DNA of 16,967 nt, taken from assembly GCA_900768755.1 (NCBI GenBank), contig CAAGDV010000011.1, positions 1 to 16,967 on the forward strand. The letters run 5' to 3'. The translations under genes and the position numbers were made by a program. The notes beneath the pieces are model-generated. The model ran no database searches, had not been told where the DNA came from, and saw only the letters and a program-made list of their open reading frames with translations. This document shows, piece after piece, positions 1-7,411 of the stretch; within the stretch, counting starts at the first letter, position 1; each line of letters opens with the position of its first letter. This DNA comes from Lachnospiraceae bacterium. GTDB lineage: Bacteria > Bacillota > Clostridia > Lachnospirales > Lachnospiraceae.

Positions 1-394
1 ACTAATCAGCGAGCCGTACGGCGGGATGCCGGGAGGCGAGGTGTTATGGTGACGCCCACTAATCAGCGAGCCGTACGGCGGGATGCCGGGAGGCGAGGTG
101 TTATGGTGACGCCCACTAATCAGCGAGCCGTACGGCAGGATGCCGGAAGGCGAGGTGTTATGGTGGGAATACTAATCAGCGAACCGTACGGCAGAATGCC
201 GGAAGGCATCGAGGCATTTGACGCCCGCTAATCAGCGAGCCGTACGGCAGGATGGCGGGAGGCGAGGTGTTATGGTGGGAATACTAATCAGCGAGTCGTA
301 CGGCAGGATGCCGGAAGGCATCGAGGCATTTGACGCCCACTAATCAGTGAGCCGTACGGCAGAATGCCGGAAGGCGAGTTGTTATGGTGGGAAC
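1..394. repeat. Seven-unit 56-57 bp tandem repeat array upstream of trpE
   Basis: Seven contiguous units begin at 1, 58, 115, 171, 227, 283 and 339; the first two periods are 57 bp and the rest 56 bp. Each unit has a conserved head of about 37 bp (starting ACTAATCAGCGAG, then GCCGTACGGC, then ATGCCGGAAGGC) and a variable tail. Tails are of two main types: A, with GAGGTGTTATGGTG and then either ACGCCC (units 1, 2) or GGAAT/GGAAC (units 3, 5, 7); and B, ATCGAGGCATTTGACGCCC (units 4, 6). Units 3-4 and 5-6 form two 112 bp A-B dimers differing at about 6 positions. The array runs off the left edge, so its full length is unknown. The 56 bp period shifts the reading frame at each unit, so it is not a protein repeat. 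This is the only stretch over 300 bp without a gene. Function is unknown; it may be transcribed as part of the trp leader. Confidence 0.95.
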
Positions 395-434
395 GAGCGC
401 TTTCAGGCGAGACAGCACAAGGAGGATTGATAAT

Positions 435-1883
435 ATGATTTACCCATCGTTGGAAGAGGCAAAAGAGATTTTAAAAGGCGGGGACTACAGGCGGATTCCG
501 ATAAAAATGGAGTTCGGCTCAGACATGTTGACACCTATGATGGTCGTTTTCAGGCTGAAAAAGGCAAGCAGCCATGTTTTTATGCTTGAGAGCGCGGAAG
601 CAGACAAGAAATGGGGCCGGTATACTTTTCTCGGATACAACCCGACGATGGAGTTAAGCTGCAAGGACGGGGCGCATCCAAAGGAAACCATCAGGACGAT
701 TCTTTCGGAAAACCGCGCGCCGGTGGTGAAGGATATGCCGCCGTTTGCCGGCGGGCTTGTAGGATATTTTGCATACGATTACATAAAATACAGCGAGCCG
801 ACGCTTGACCTTTCGGCAGAGGACACGGAATCCTTCAAGGATGTGGATTTGATGCTTTTTGACAAGGTAATTGTGTTTGACAACTACCTTCAGAAGGTGA
901 TACTGATTGTCAACATTCCGGCAAAAGATATTGATGCGGAGTACGGGCGCGGCACTGCGGAGCTTATGAAGATGAAAGAGCTTGTGACGCAGGGAGAGTT
1001 TTGCAAGAACCCGCCGCTTGAGTTTAAGAGCGATTTCAGGTATCTGTTCAGCGAAAAAGAGTACTGCGACATGGTTGAGAAGGCAAAACACTATATCCGC
1101 GAGGGGGACATTTTCCAGATTGTGCTTTCAAACAGAATTGAGGCGGACATACGGGGAAGTCTTTTGGACACATACAGGGCGCTTCGGATGACCAACCCGT
1201 CGCCTTACATGTTCTATTTTTCCAGCGATGACATTGAGATTGCGGGCGCGTCGCCGGAGACTTTGGTAAAGCTTGAAAACAAGGAACTCCACACATATCC
1301 TCTCGCAGGAACCAGAAAAAGAGGGGAAAATTTGGAGGAGGATTTAAGGCTTGAAGCGGAGCTTCTTTCGGATGAAAAAGAGCTTGCGGAGCACAATATG
1401 CTGGTTGACCTCGGAAGAAACGATATCGGAAAGATAAGTAAGATAGGCTCCGTAGAGGTTGAAAAATACATGAATATTGAGCGGTATTCACATGTGATGC
1501 ACATCGGCTCGACGGTTCGCGGCGAGATACGGGATGACTGTGACGCGCTTGATGCAATCGATTCCATACTTCCGGCGGGAACCCTGTCGGGAGCCCCAAA
1601 ACTTCGGGCGTGTGAGCTGATTTGCGAGCTTGAAAATAACAAGCGCGGAATTTACGGAGGAGCAATCGGCTACATAGATTTTTCGGGAAATCTTGATACC
1701 TGCATTGCAATCCGACTTGCTTTTTCCAAAAACGGAAAAGTTTTTGTCCGCTCGGGTGCGGGAATTGTGGCGGACAGCGTGCCGGTCAATGAATACAATG
1801 AATGCATAAACAAAGCCAAAGCGGTTATGAATGCTTTGAAACTGGCAGAAGGAGGGCTTTTTTATGATACTTCTGATAGATAA
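435..1883 (+). CDS. trpE: Anthranilate synthase component I (TrpE)
   Basis: Large subunit of anthranilate synthase, which makes anthranilate from chorismate with ammonia delivered by TrpG, the first committed step of tryptophan synthesis. The 482-residue product has the usual length. The N-terminal part carries the LES motif (residues 51-53) of the tryptophan feedback site. The C-terminal chorismate-binding domain shows IFQIVLSNR, GASPETLV, PLAGTRKRG, LVDLGRNDIGK, RYSHVMHI and LPAGTLSGAPK. The Ala in PLAGT favours anthranilate synthase over aminodeoxychorismate synthase, which usually has Lys there. The start at 435 is chosen because AAGGAGG lies at 419-425, 9 bp upstream; an in-frame ATG at 384 lies inside the last repeat unit and has no such site. 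The 3' end overlaps trpG by 20 bp, implying translational coupling of the two subunits. Confidence 0.97.
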   Translation: MIYPSLEEAKEILKGGDYRRIPIKMEFGSDMLTPMMVVFRLKKASSHVFMLESAEADKKWGRYTFLGYNPTMELSCKDGAHPKETIRTILSENRAPVVKDMPPFAGGLVGYFAYDYIKYSEPTLDLSAEDTESFKDVDLMLFDKVIVFDNYLQKVILIVNIPAKDIDAEYGRGTAELMKMKELVTQGEFCKNPPLEFKSDFRYLFSEKEYCDMVEKAKHYIREGDIFQIVLSNRIEADIRGSLLDTYRALRMTNPSPYMFYFSSDDIEIAGASPETLVKLENKELHTYPLAGTRKRGENLEEDLRLEAELLSDEKELAEHNMLVDLGRNDIGKISKIGSVEVEKYMNIERYSHVMHIGSTVRGEIRDDCDALDAIDSILPAGTLSGAPKLRACELICELENNKRGIYGGAIGYIDFSGNLDTCIAIRLAFSKNGKVFVRSGAGIVADSVPVNEYNECINKAKAVMNALKLAEGGLFYDTSDR

Positions 1884-2442
1884 TTACGACAGCTTTTCTT
1901 ATAATCTGTACCAGCTCATCGGAAGCATCCGGGACGACATAAAAGTTATCCGTAATGATGCGATGAGTGTGCAGGAGATAGAACAGCTGGACCCGGAGTA
2001 TATTTTCCTGTCGCCGGGGCCGAAAAGACCCGAGGATGCGGGAGTGTGTATGGAAGCGGCAAGGTATTTTGCCGGAAAGATTCCGATTATGGGCGTGTGC
2101 CTTGGGCATCAGTCGATATGCGCGGCTTTCGGAGCAGAGATAACCTATGCAAAAGAGCTGATGCACGGAAAGACATCTATTGCCACGCTGGACACGACGA
2201 GCCGGATTTTTGACGGGATGCCGTACAAAATGCAGGTGGCGAGATACCATTCTTTGGTTGCGGCTCCCGGGACAATTCCCGATTGCCTGCGGGTAATTGC
2301 AAGGACGGATGACGGGGAAGTGATGGCGGTGGAGCATAAGGATTATCCGGTGTACGGGCTTCAGTTTCATCCGGAATCGGTTTTGACGCCGGACGGAAGA
2401 GCTATAATTGAGAATTTTTTGAAAATAAGGACGGAGGAATAG
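1864..2442 (+). CDS. trpG: Anthranilate synthase component II, glutamine amidotransferase (TrpG)
   Basis: Class I glutamine amidotransferase that hydrolyses glutamine and channels ammonia to TrpE. The 192-residue protein is a stand-alone TrpG without a fused TrpD domain. It begins with the typical LLIDNYDSFSYNL, has SPGPKRPEDAG in the oxyanion-loop region, nucleophile Cys79 in GVCLGHQ, and the His169/Glu171 pair in QFHPES, so the catalytic triad is complete. A GGAGG site lies about 10 bp before the ATG, inside the end of trpE. Related PabA proteins also serve folate synthesis and some bacteria share one amidotransferase, but position between trpE and trpD makes TrpG the natural call. trpD follows 3 bp after its stop. 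Confidence 0.96.
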   Translation: MILLIDNYDSFSYNLYQLIGSIRDDIKVIRNDAMSVQEIEQLDPEYIFLSPGPKRPEDAGVCMEAARYFAGKIPIMGVCLGHQSICAAFGAEITYAKELMHGKTSIATLDTTSRIFDGMPYKMQVARYHSLVAAPGTIPDCLRVIARTDDGEVMAVEHKDYPVYGLQFHPESVLTPDGRAIIENFLKIRTEE

Positions 2443-2445
2443 AAG

Positions 2446-3471
2446 ATGATTAAAGAAGCGATTATTAAAATAGTTACCAAGAACGATTTGACCTTTGACG
2501 AGGCGTACGCCGTGATGAATGAGATTATGAGCGGGGAGACTACCCCGACGCAGAATGCGGCTCTTCTGGCGGCGCTGTCGACCAAAAGCACCAAGGCGGA
2601 GACGATTGACGAGATAGCGGGATGTGCGGCAGCGATGCGCGAACACGCAGTTAAGATTGATTTGTCGGATGTGGACAATTTTGAGATAGTCGGAACAGGA
2701 GGAGATAATTCACACTCCTTTAATATTTCGACCACTTCGGCGATTGTGGCGGCAGCGGGCGGCATGAAGGTATCAAAACACGGAAACCGTGCCGCATCCT
2801 CAAAGAGCGGTACGGCGGATTGCCAGGAGGCACTGGGTGTCAATATCTCCCAGAACCCGGAAAAATGTGTAGAATTACTTGAAAAAGTGGGAATGTGCTT
2901 CTTTTTTGCACAGCAGTACCACACATCAATGAAGTATGTCGGCTCAATCAGAAAAGAGCTCGGAATAAGGACGGTTTTCAATATTCTGGGACCGCTCACC
3001 AACCCCGGCAGACCGAAAAGAATTCTCCTCGGCGTGTACGACGAGTCTTTGGTGGTGCCGCTTACACAGGTGCTCATAAACCTCGGCGTCAAGCGGGGAA
3101 TGGTTGTGTACGGCAGGGCAGGGCTCGATGAAATTTCGGCATGCGGTACGACCGTTATATGCGAATTTAAGGACGGCTGGTACAAAAATTATGAGATAAA
3201 GCCGGAGGATTTTGGCATGGAAAGCTGCACTAAAGATGACCTGCTCGGAGGCGATGCGGCATGCAACGCCGCAATCACCAGGGATATTTTATGCGGTAGC
3301 ATAACAGGACCCAAGCGCAACGCGGTGCTTCTTAATGCGGGTGCTTCCCTGTATATCGGAGGCAAGGCAGAGTCGATTGCCGACGGAATAAAGCTTGCCG
3401 GAGAGTTAATCGACAGCGGCAGGGCGATAAAGACTCTTGACGACTACATCAGGATAAGCAACGAGGTTTAG
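2446..3471 (+). CDS. trpD: Anthranilate phosphoribosyltransferase (TrpD)
   Basis: Transfers phosphoribose from PRPP to anthranilate. The 341-residue length is normal for the family. Seen motifs are the glycine-rich PRPP loop VGTGGD (residues 82-87), NISTTSA just after it, the KHGNRAASSKSGTAD stretch that holds anthranilate and PRPP-binding residues, and NILGPLTNP in the C-terminal half. An N-terminal helical segment with FDEAYAVMNEIMSGE matches the usual start, and a GGAGG-type site (2433-2437) precedes the ATG. It sits 3 bp after trpG and 3 bp before trpC. Confidence 0.97.
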   Translation: MIKEAIIKIVTKNDLTFDEAYAVMNEIMSGETTPTQNAALLAALSTKSTKAETIDEIAGCAAAMREHAVKIDLSDVDNFEIVGTGGDNSHSFNISTTSAIVAAAGGMKVSKHGNRAASSKSGTADCQEALGVNISQNPEKCVELLEKVGMCFFFAQQYHTSMKYVGSIRKELGIRTVFNILGPLTNPGRPKRILLGVYDESLVVPLTQVLINLGVKRGMVVYGRAGLDEISACGTTVICEFKDGWYKNYEIKPEDFGMESCTKDDLLGGDAACNAAITRDILCGSITGPKRNAVLLNAGASLYIGGKAESIADGIKLAGELIDSGRAIKTLDDYIRISNEV

Positions 3472-3474
3472 CAG

Positions 3475-4263
3475 ATGGACAACATTCTTGAGCGAATAGC
3501 AGAAAAAACACGCGAGAGGATTGCAGAGGAAGAGAGAAAAATACCGCTTACAGAGCTTAAAGCCCGGATAAAGGAGAAGGCGGCAGCCCCTGATTTTGCC
3601 GGAGCATTAAAGAGTGAGGGAATGTCTTTCATCTGCGAGGTAAAAAAAGCCTCACCATCCAAAGGAATAATTGCAGAGAATTTTCCGTATCTTGAGATTG
3701 CAAAGGATTATGAAAGAGCCGGTGCGGCGGCGATATCGTGCCTCACTGAACCGTTCTGGTTTATGGGGGCCGACAGGTATGTTGAGGAGATTGCAAAAGA
3801 GGTGTCGATTCCGATTCTCCGCAAAGATTTTACAATCAGTGAGTACATGGTATATCAGGCCAGAGCAATGGGGGCGTCCGCAGTTCTTTTGATATGCGCG
3901 ATTCTTTCGGACACCGAGCTGAGAAGTTTTCGGGAGCTCTCACGGGAGCTTGGAATGAACGCGCTTGTGGAGTGCCATGATGAGACGGAAGTCGAGCGGG
4001 CATTAAATTGCGGGGCTGATATCGTAGGAGTCAACAACAGGGATTTGAGGACCTTTAAGGTTGATGTGAACACAAGCCTGAGACTCAGAAAGCTGGTTCC
4101 GAAGGACTGCATATATGTGTCCGAAAGCGGAATAAAAGGTGCTTCAGATATTCAAAGGCTTTATGAGAACAAAACGGATGCAGTTCTTATTGGCGAGACA
4201 TTAATGAGGGCGGCCGACAAAAAGGCGGCAATCCGCCAGCTGAGAGGAGATGCGCATGAGTAA
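3475..4263 (+). CDS. trpC: Indole-3-glycerol phosphate synthase (TrpC)
   Basis: Closes the indole ring from CdRP to give indole-3-glycerol phosphate. The 262-residue monofunctional TIM barrel shows the family's ordered strand motifs: EVKKASPSKG (Glu55 and Lys57 match the catalytic Glu/Lys pair), ILRKDFTI with the catalytic Lys, ALVECHDE with the catalytic Glu, VGVNNRDL, VSESGIKG and LIGETLMRA. trpF is not fused to it, unlike in Escherichia coli. Start follows a GAGG site at the end of trpD. The stop overlaps the trpF start by 8 bp in the form ATGAGTAA. Confidence 0.97.
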   Translation: MDNILERIAEKTRERIAEEERKIPLTELKARIKEKAAAPDFAGALKSEGMSFICEVKKASPSKGIIAENFPYLEIAKDYERAGAAAISCLTEPFWFMGADRYVEEIAKEVSIPILRKDFTISEYMVYQARAMGASAVLLICAILSDTELRSFRELSRELGMNALVECHDETEVERALNCGADIVGVNNRDLRTFKVDVNTSLRLRKLVPKDCIYVSESGIKGASDIQRLYENKTDAVLIGETLMRAADKKAAIRQLRGDAHE

Positions 4264-4849
4264 AATAAAGATATGCGGTCTCACAAGACCTTCAGATATT
4301 GAGGCGGTCAATTTATACAGACCGGACTACGCCGGATTTGTTTTTGCAAAGAGCAGAAGACAGGTCACGGTAGAGCAGGCACAGCGGCTTAAGAGGCTTC
4401 TTTTGCCGGAAATTACCGCGGTGGGAGTCTTTACAGACGATGAGCCGGACCGGATAGCGGACATGGTGAACGACGGAATAATTGATATGATCCAGCTGCA
4501 TGGTAATGAGAATGAGGCATATATATCGTACCTTAAAAGCAACTGCCGCGCTCCGATAATCAGGGCGGTGAAGGTGACTGATGAAACTTCGGTCAGGCGA
4601 TGGCGCGATTCAAAAGCGGATTATCTGTTACTTGACAACAGCGCGGCCGGAAGCGGGCAGTGTTTTGACTGGAAATATATCAAAGAATGTCAGCGGGATT
4701 TTTTCCTCGCAGGCGGCATTAACATCGGAAATATAGATGAAGCACTCTCTTACGGGCCGTTCGCCGTGGACGTATCAAGCGGCGCGGAAACAGAGGGAGT
4801 GAAGGATAAAGAATTAATCAGGCAGCTAGTAAACGCAGTCAGGAAGTAG
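4256..4849 (+). CDS. trpF: Phosphoribosylanthranilate isomerase (TrpF)
   Basis: Catalyses the Amadori rearrangement of PRA to CdRP. The 197-residue single-domain barrel has Cys7 in KICGLTR, the general base, and Asp127 in LLLDN, the general acid, plus GVF, QLHG and LAGGIN strand motifs. In-frame ATGs exist at 4250 and 4256; 4256 is preferred because the AGGAGA site at 4245-4250 would overlap the earlier codon, while it stands 5 bp from the later one. The later start also gives the usual MSKIKICG terminus. It acts before TrpC in the pathway although its gene lies after trpC, as is common. Confidence 0.96.
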   Translation: MSKIKICGLTRPSDIEAVNLYRPDYAGFVFAKSRRQVTVEQAQRLKRLLLPEITAVGVFTDDEPDRIADMVNDGIIDMIQLHGNENEAYISYLKSNCRAPIIRAVKVTDETSVRRWRDSKADYLLLDNSAAGSGQCFDWKYIKECQRDFFLAGGINIGNIDEALSYGPFAVDVSSGAETEGVKDKELIRQLVNAVRK

Positions 4850-4857
4850 GAGGCATT

Positions 4858-6042
4858 ATGTCAAAAGGAAGATTTGGAATTCACGGCGGACAGTATATAC
4901 CGGAGACGCTGATGAACGCAGTTATAGAGCTCGAAAAAGCATATGAGCATTACAAAAACGACCCTGAATTTAACAGGGAGCTTGAGGATTTGTTTAACAA
5001 TTACGCAAACCGTCCCTCAAGACTTTATTATGCACGGCGCATGACTGAGAACCTCGGCGGCGCCAAAATATACCTCAAAAGAGAGGATTTAAACCACACC
5101 GGCGCCCACAAGATCAACAATGTACTGGGTCAGGTGCTCCTTGCAAAAAAGATGGGCAAAACCAGGGTTATCGCAGAGACCGGAGCCGGACAGCACGGAG
5201 TTGCAACCGCCACGGCAGCGGCGCTCATGGGCATGGAATGCGAGATTTTTATGGGCGAGGAGGATACCAGAAGACAGGCACTCAATGTTTACAGAATGCG
5301 TCTTTTGGGCGCAAAAGTGCACGCAGTGACAACAGGAACGGCAACCCTTAAGGATGCGGTGAGCGAGGCGATGCGCGAGTGGACCAACAGAATCGATGAC
5401 ACGCACTATGTTCTGGGCTCCGTAATGGGCCCGCATCCGTTTCCGACCATCGTAAGGGATTTTCAGGCGGTAATCTCAAAAGAAATCCGTGAGCAGATTC
5501 TTGAGGCGGAAGGCCGTCTTCCTGATGCGGTACTCGCCTGTGTGGGCGGAGGTTCCAACGCAATAGGCGCATTTTATCATTTTATCCCGGATGAGGGCGT
5601 CAGACTTATCGGTTGCGAGGCAGCGGGAAGAGGTATCCATACAAAGGACACTGCGGCGACAATAGCAACCGGAAAACTTGGAATATTCCACGGAATGAAA
5701 TCATATTTTTGTCAGGACGAATACGGACAGATTGCTCCGGTGTACTCAATCTCTGCGGGGCTTGATTATCCGGGAATCGGACCGGAACACGCCAATCTGT
5801 ATGATACGGGACGAGCGGAGTATGTCGCAGTCACCGATTCGGAGGCAGTGGAGGCTTTTGAATATCTTTCAAGGACGGAGGGAATCATACCTGCAATTGA
5901 AAGCGCACATGCCGTTGCACATGCGATGAAGCTCGCACCGCAGATGGACCGGAATCAGATTATCGTTGTCAATATTTCGGGACGCGGTGACAAGGACTGC
6001 GCCGCAATTGCAAGATACAGAGGAGAGGAAATCTATGAATAA
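4858..6042 (+). CDS. trpB: Tryptophan synthase beta subunit (TrpB)
   Basis: PLP enzyme that condenses indole with serine to make tryptophan in complex with TrpA. The 394-residue protein is of the TrpB1 type that pairs with an alpha subunit. It shows GRFGIHGGQYIPETL at the N-terminus, the PLP lysine Lys85 in HTGAHKINN, catalytic Glu107 in ETGAGQHGVA, the phosphate-cradle GGGSNAIG, and the GLDYPGIGPEHA region typical of TrpB1. The Shine-Dalgarno TAGGAGG includes the trpF stop codon, so translation is probably coupled. The last 8 bp overlap trpA as ATGAATAA, fitting equal production of both subunits. Confidence 0.98.
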   Translation: MSKGRFGIHGGQYIPETLMNAVIELEKAYEHYKNDPEFNRELEDLFNNYANRPSRLYYARRMTENLGGAKIYLKREDLNHTGAHKINNVLGQVLLAKKMGKTRVIAETGAGQHGVATATAAALMGMECEIFMGEEDTRRQALNVYRMRLLGAKVHAVTTGTATLKDAVSEAMREWTNRIDDTHYVLGSVMGPHPFPTIVRDFQAVISKEIREQILEAEGRLPDAVLACVGGGSNAIGAFYHFIPDEGVRLIGCEAAGRGIHTKDTAATIATGKLGIFHGMKSYFCQDEYGQIAPVYSISAGLDYPGIGPEHANLYDTGRAEYVAVTDSEAVEAFEYLSRTEGIIPAIESAHAVAHAMKLAPQMDRNQIIVVNISGRGDKDCAAIARYRGEEIYE

Positions 6043-6781
6043 TAAAGCATTTATACCGTTTGTGACATGTGGCGACCCCGACCTTGCCACGACAAAACAG
6101 ATTGTAATCGAGATGGAAAAAGCCGGAGCGGATTTAATAGAACTCGGAATACCTTTTTCTGACCCGACCGCTGAGGGCCCTGTAATTCAGGCTGCCAATG
6201 TGCGGGCATTATCAAAAGGGGTGACAACCGACGATATTTTTGGTATGATAGAAGAGTTAAAAGGCATTGTTACGGTTCCGCTTGTATTTATGACCTACGC
6301 CAATGTGGTTTTTTCATACGGAATCGAGAGATTTGTAAGCCGCAGTGCCGAATGCGGGATGCGCGGCATAATTCTGCCGGATGTTCCTTTTGAGGAAAAA
6401 GAAGAGTTTGATTCGGTGTGCGCCCGGTACGGAATTGATTTTATCTCACTCATCGCCCCGACCTCAAAAGAGCGCATCGAGATGATTGCCTCACAGGCAA
6501 AAGGCTTTGTCTACTGCGTCTCTTCGCTCGGCGTAACCGGTGTGAGAAAAGAGATAACCACAGACATTGGCGACATGGTAAGGATGGTCAAAAAAGTGAA
6601 TGACATCCCGTGCATGGTTGGCTTTGGAATCTCAACGCCTAAGCAGGCAGCGGAGATTGCAAAAGACTGCGACGGCGTGATTGTTGGCTCCGCAATCGTA
6701 AAACTGTGCGCCGAACACGGCAAGGACAGTCCGAAATACATCGGAGAATATGTTAAGAGTATGAAGGCGGCGCTGGAGTAA
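6035..6781 (+). CDS. trpA: Tryptophan synthase alpha subunit (TrpA), Asp60-to-Glu type
   Basis: Cleaves indole-3-glycerol phosphate to indole and glyceraldehyde 3-phosphate. The 248-residue product starts directly at strand 1 (AFIPFVTCGDP) and so lacks the N-terminal helix of enterobacterial TrpA, which makes it short for the family (about 255-270). Glu36 in LIELGIPFSDP matches catalytic Glu49 of the enterobacterial enzyme. The position of catalytic Asp60 is Glu47 here (PTAEGP instead of PLADGP). SSLGVTG and GFGIS, the phosphate-binding loops, are present. The start at 6035 has GGAGAGGAA upstream and overlaps the trpB stop; an in-frame ATG at 5966 lies inside trpB and has no support. It is the last trp gene. 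Confidence 0.96.
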   Translation: MNNKAFIPFVTCGDPDLATTKQIVIEMEKAGADLIELGIPFSDPTAEGPVIQAANVRALSKGVTTDDIFGMIEELKGIVTVPLVFMTYANVVFSYGIERFVSRSAECGMRGIILPDVPFEEKEEFDSVCARYGIDFISLIAPTSKERIEMIASQAKGFVYCVSSLGVTGVRKEITTDIGDMVRMVKKVNDIPCMVGFGISTPKQAAEIAKDCDGVIVGSAIVKLCAEHGKDSPKYIGEYVKSMKAALE

Positions 6782-6795
6782 TTCCGGCGCCTTTT
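6769..6795 (+). terminator. Hairpin over the trpA stop codon, possible weak terminator
   Basis: A 9 bp stem pairs GGCGCTGGA (6769-6777) with TCCGGCGCC (6783-6791), with one G-U pair and a 5-base loop containing the trpA stop codon. Only four T residues follow (6792-6795), and the next gene's ribosome binding site begins at once. It looks like a leaky or partial terminator that would lower, not abolish, read-through into the kinase-like gene. Confidence 0.55.
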
Positions 6796-6806
6796 GGGAG
6801 TATTTT

Positions 6807-7340
6807 ATGGATTCAATTAAGGTTAATGACAGGGAATACCGCATAATCAGGCTGCTTGGCAAGGGCAAGGGCGGATATTCATATCTTGCGGAGGATTCCT
6901 TCGGGCAGTATGTCTTAAAACAGATTCACCATGAGCCTTGCGACTATTACTCGTTTGGAGATAAATTACAATCCGAGCTTAAAGATTACAGGCGTCTTAC
7001 TGACATTGGCATAAGACTCCCGAGGATGCTTGATGTAGATGTCGATAACGAAAGAATCCTTAAGGAGTATATTGAAGGGGAGACCGTCTACGAGCTTGTC
7101 CGCGACGATAAAATGCGCGGGGATTACATTGAGCAGGTAAAGGATATGTGCAGGTCTTTGTATGCGGCAGGCGTCAACATAGACTATTTTCCCACCAATT
7201 TTATCCCCCGTGACGGGCTCTTATATTATATTGATTATGAATGTAACGACTATATGGAGGAGTGGAATTTCGAAAACTGGGGAATCCGCTACTGGTCCAA
7301 AACACCGGAGTTTCTGGCATATCTTAAAAAGCACCGCTGA
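6807..7340 (+). CDS. Minimal protein-kinase-like protein
   Basis: A 177-residue soluble protein with the core marks of the protein kinase fold but little C-lobe. Visible in order: glycine-rich loop LGKGKGGYSY (residues 17-26), Lys38 in VLKQI, Glu57 as a candidate alpha-C glutamate, hinge-like LKEYIEGET (85-93), then Asp126 and Asn131 spaced as in the catalytic loop (D-x4-N) and Asp143 in YYIDYE at the place of the metal-binding Asp. The usual HRD histidine is Asn124. Bud32/RIO/KdkA-like small kinases are the nearest shape; true substrate may be protein or small molecule. It starts 25 bp after trpA with GGGAG 6 bp before the ATG and is probably expressed by read-through from the trp operon. 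Kinase-like fold is well supported; function is not known. Confidence 0.75.
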   Translation: MDSIKVNDREYRIIRLLGKGKGGYSYLAEDSFGQYVLKQIHHEPCDYYSFGDKLQSELKDYRRLTDIGIRLPRMLDVDVDNERILKEYIEGETVYELVRDDKMRGDYIEQVKDMCRSLYAAGVNIDYFPTNFIPRDGLLYYIDYECNDYMEEWNFENWGIRYWSKTPEFLAYLKKHR

Positions 7341-7350
7341 AATAATGATG

Positions 7351-7379
7351 TATACAAGTAATATGTTTTTGAGTATAAT
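7351..7379 (+). promoter_or_regulatory. Sigma-A-type promoter for the FNT gene
   Basis: A perfect -10 TATAAT lies at 7374-7379, with a 4-of-6 match to the -35 consensus (TATACA, 7351-7356) at 17 bp spacing. The expected transcript start is near 7386, about 25 bp before the chosen ATG and its GGAGG site. Confidence 0.65.
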
Positions 7380-7411
7380 AGTTGAAAATGAATTGTTCTT
7401 GGAGGTGTTCT

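Noticed and set aside
46..231. Open frame of 61 codons across the repeats
   Set aside because: The frame merely follows the 57 bp units; from unit 3 on the 56 bp period shifts frame each time. No ribosome site is seen and the peptide is low-complexity, so it is not taken as a gene.
1..394. CRISPR array
   Set aside because: Units are contiguous and tails are shared between units; there are no unique spacers and no cas genes.
381..402. T-box antiterminator-like stretch (ATGGTGGGAACGAGCG)
   Set aside because: It resembles the T-box core loosely but has a mismatch in the TGGNACC core, is derived from the repeat tail present in other units, and has no Stem I, specifier loop or following terminator.
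1048..3185. Long minus-strand open frames opposite trpE, trpG and trpD
   Set aside because: They lie opposite clearly conserved enzyme genes, have no family motifs or ribosome sites, and reflect codon bias of the sense genes.
5966..6034. Upstream in-frame ATG for trpA inside trpB
   Set aside because: It would overlap trpB by 77 bp, has no ribosome site and adds a non-family peptide; the 6035 start has GGAGAGGAA and a normal stop/start overlap.
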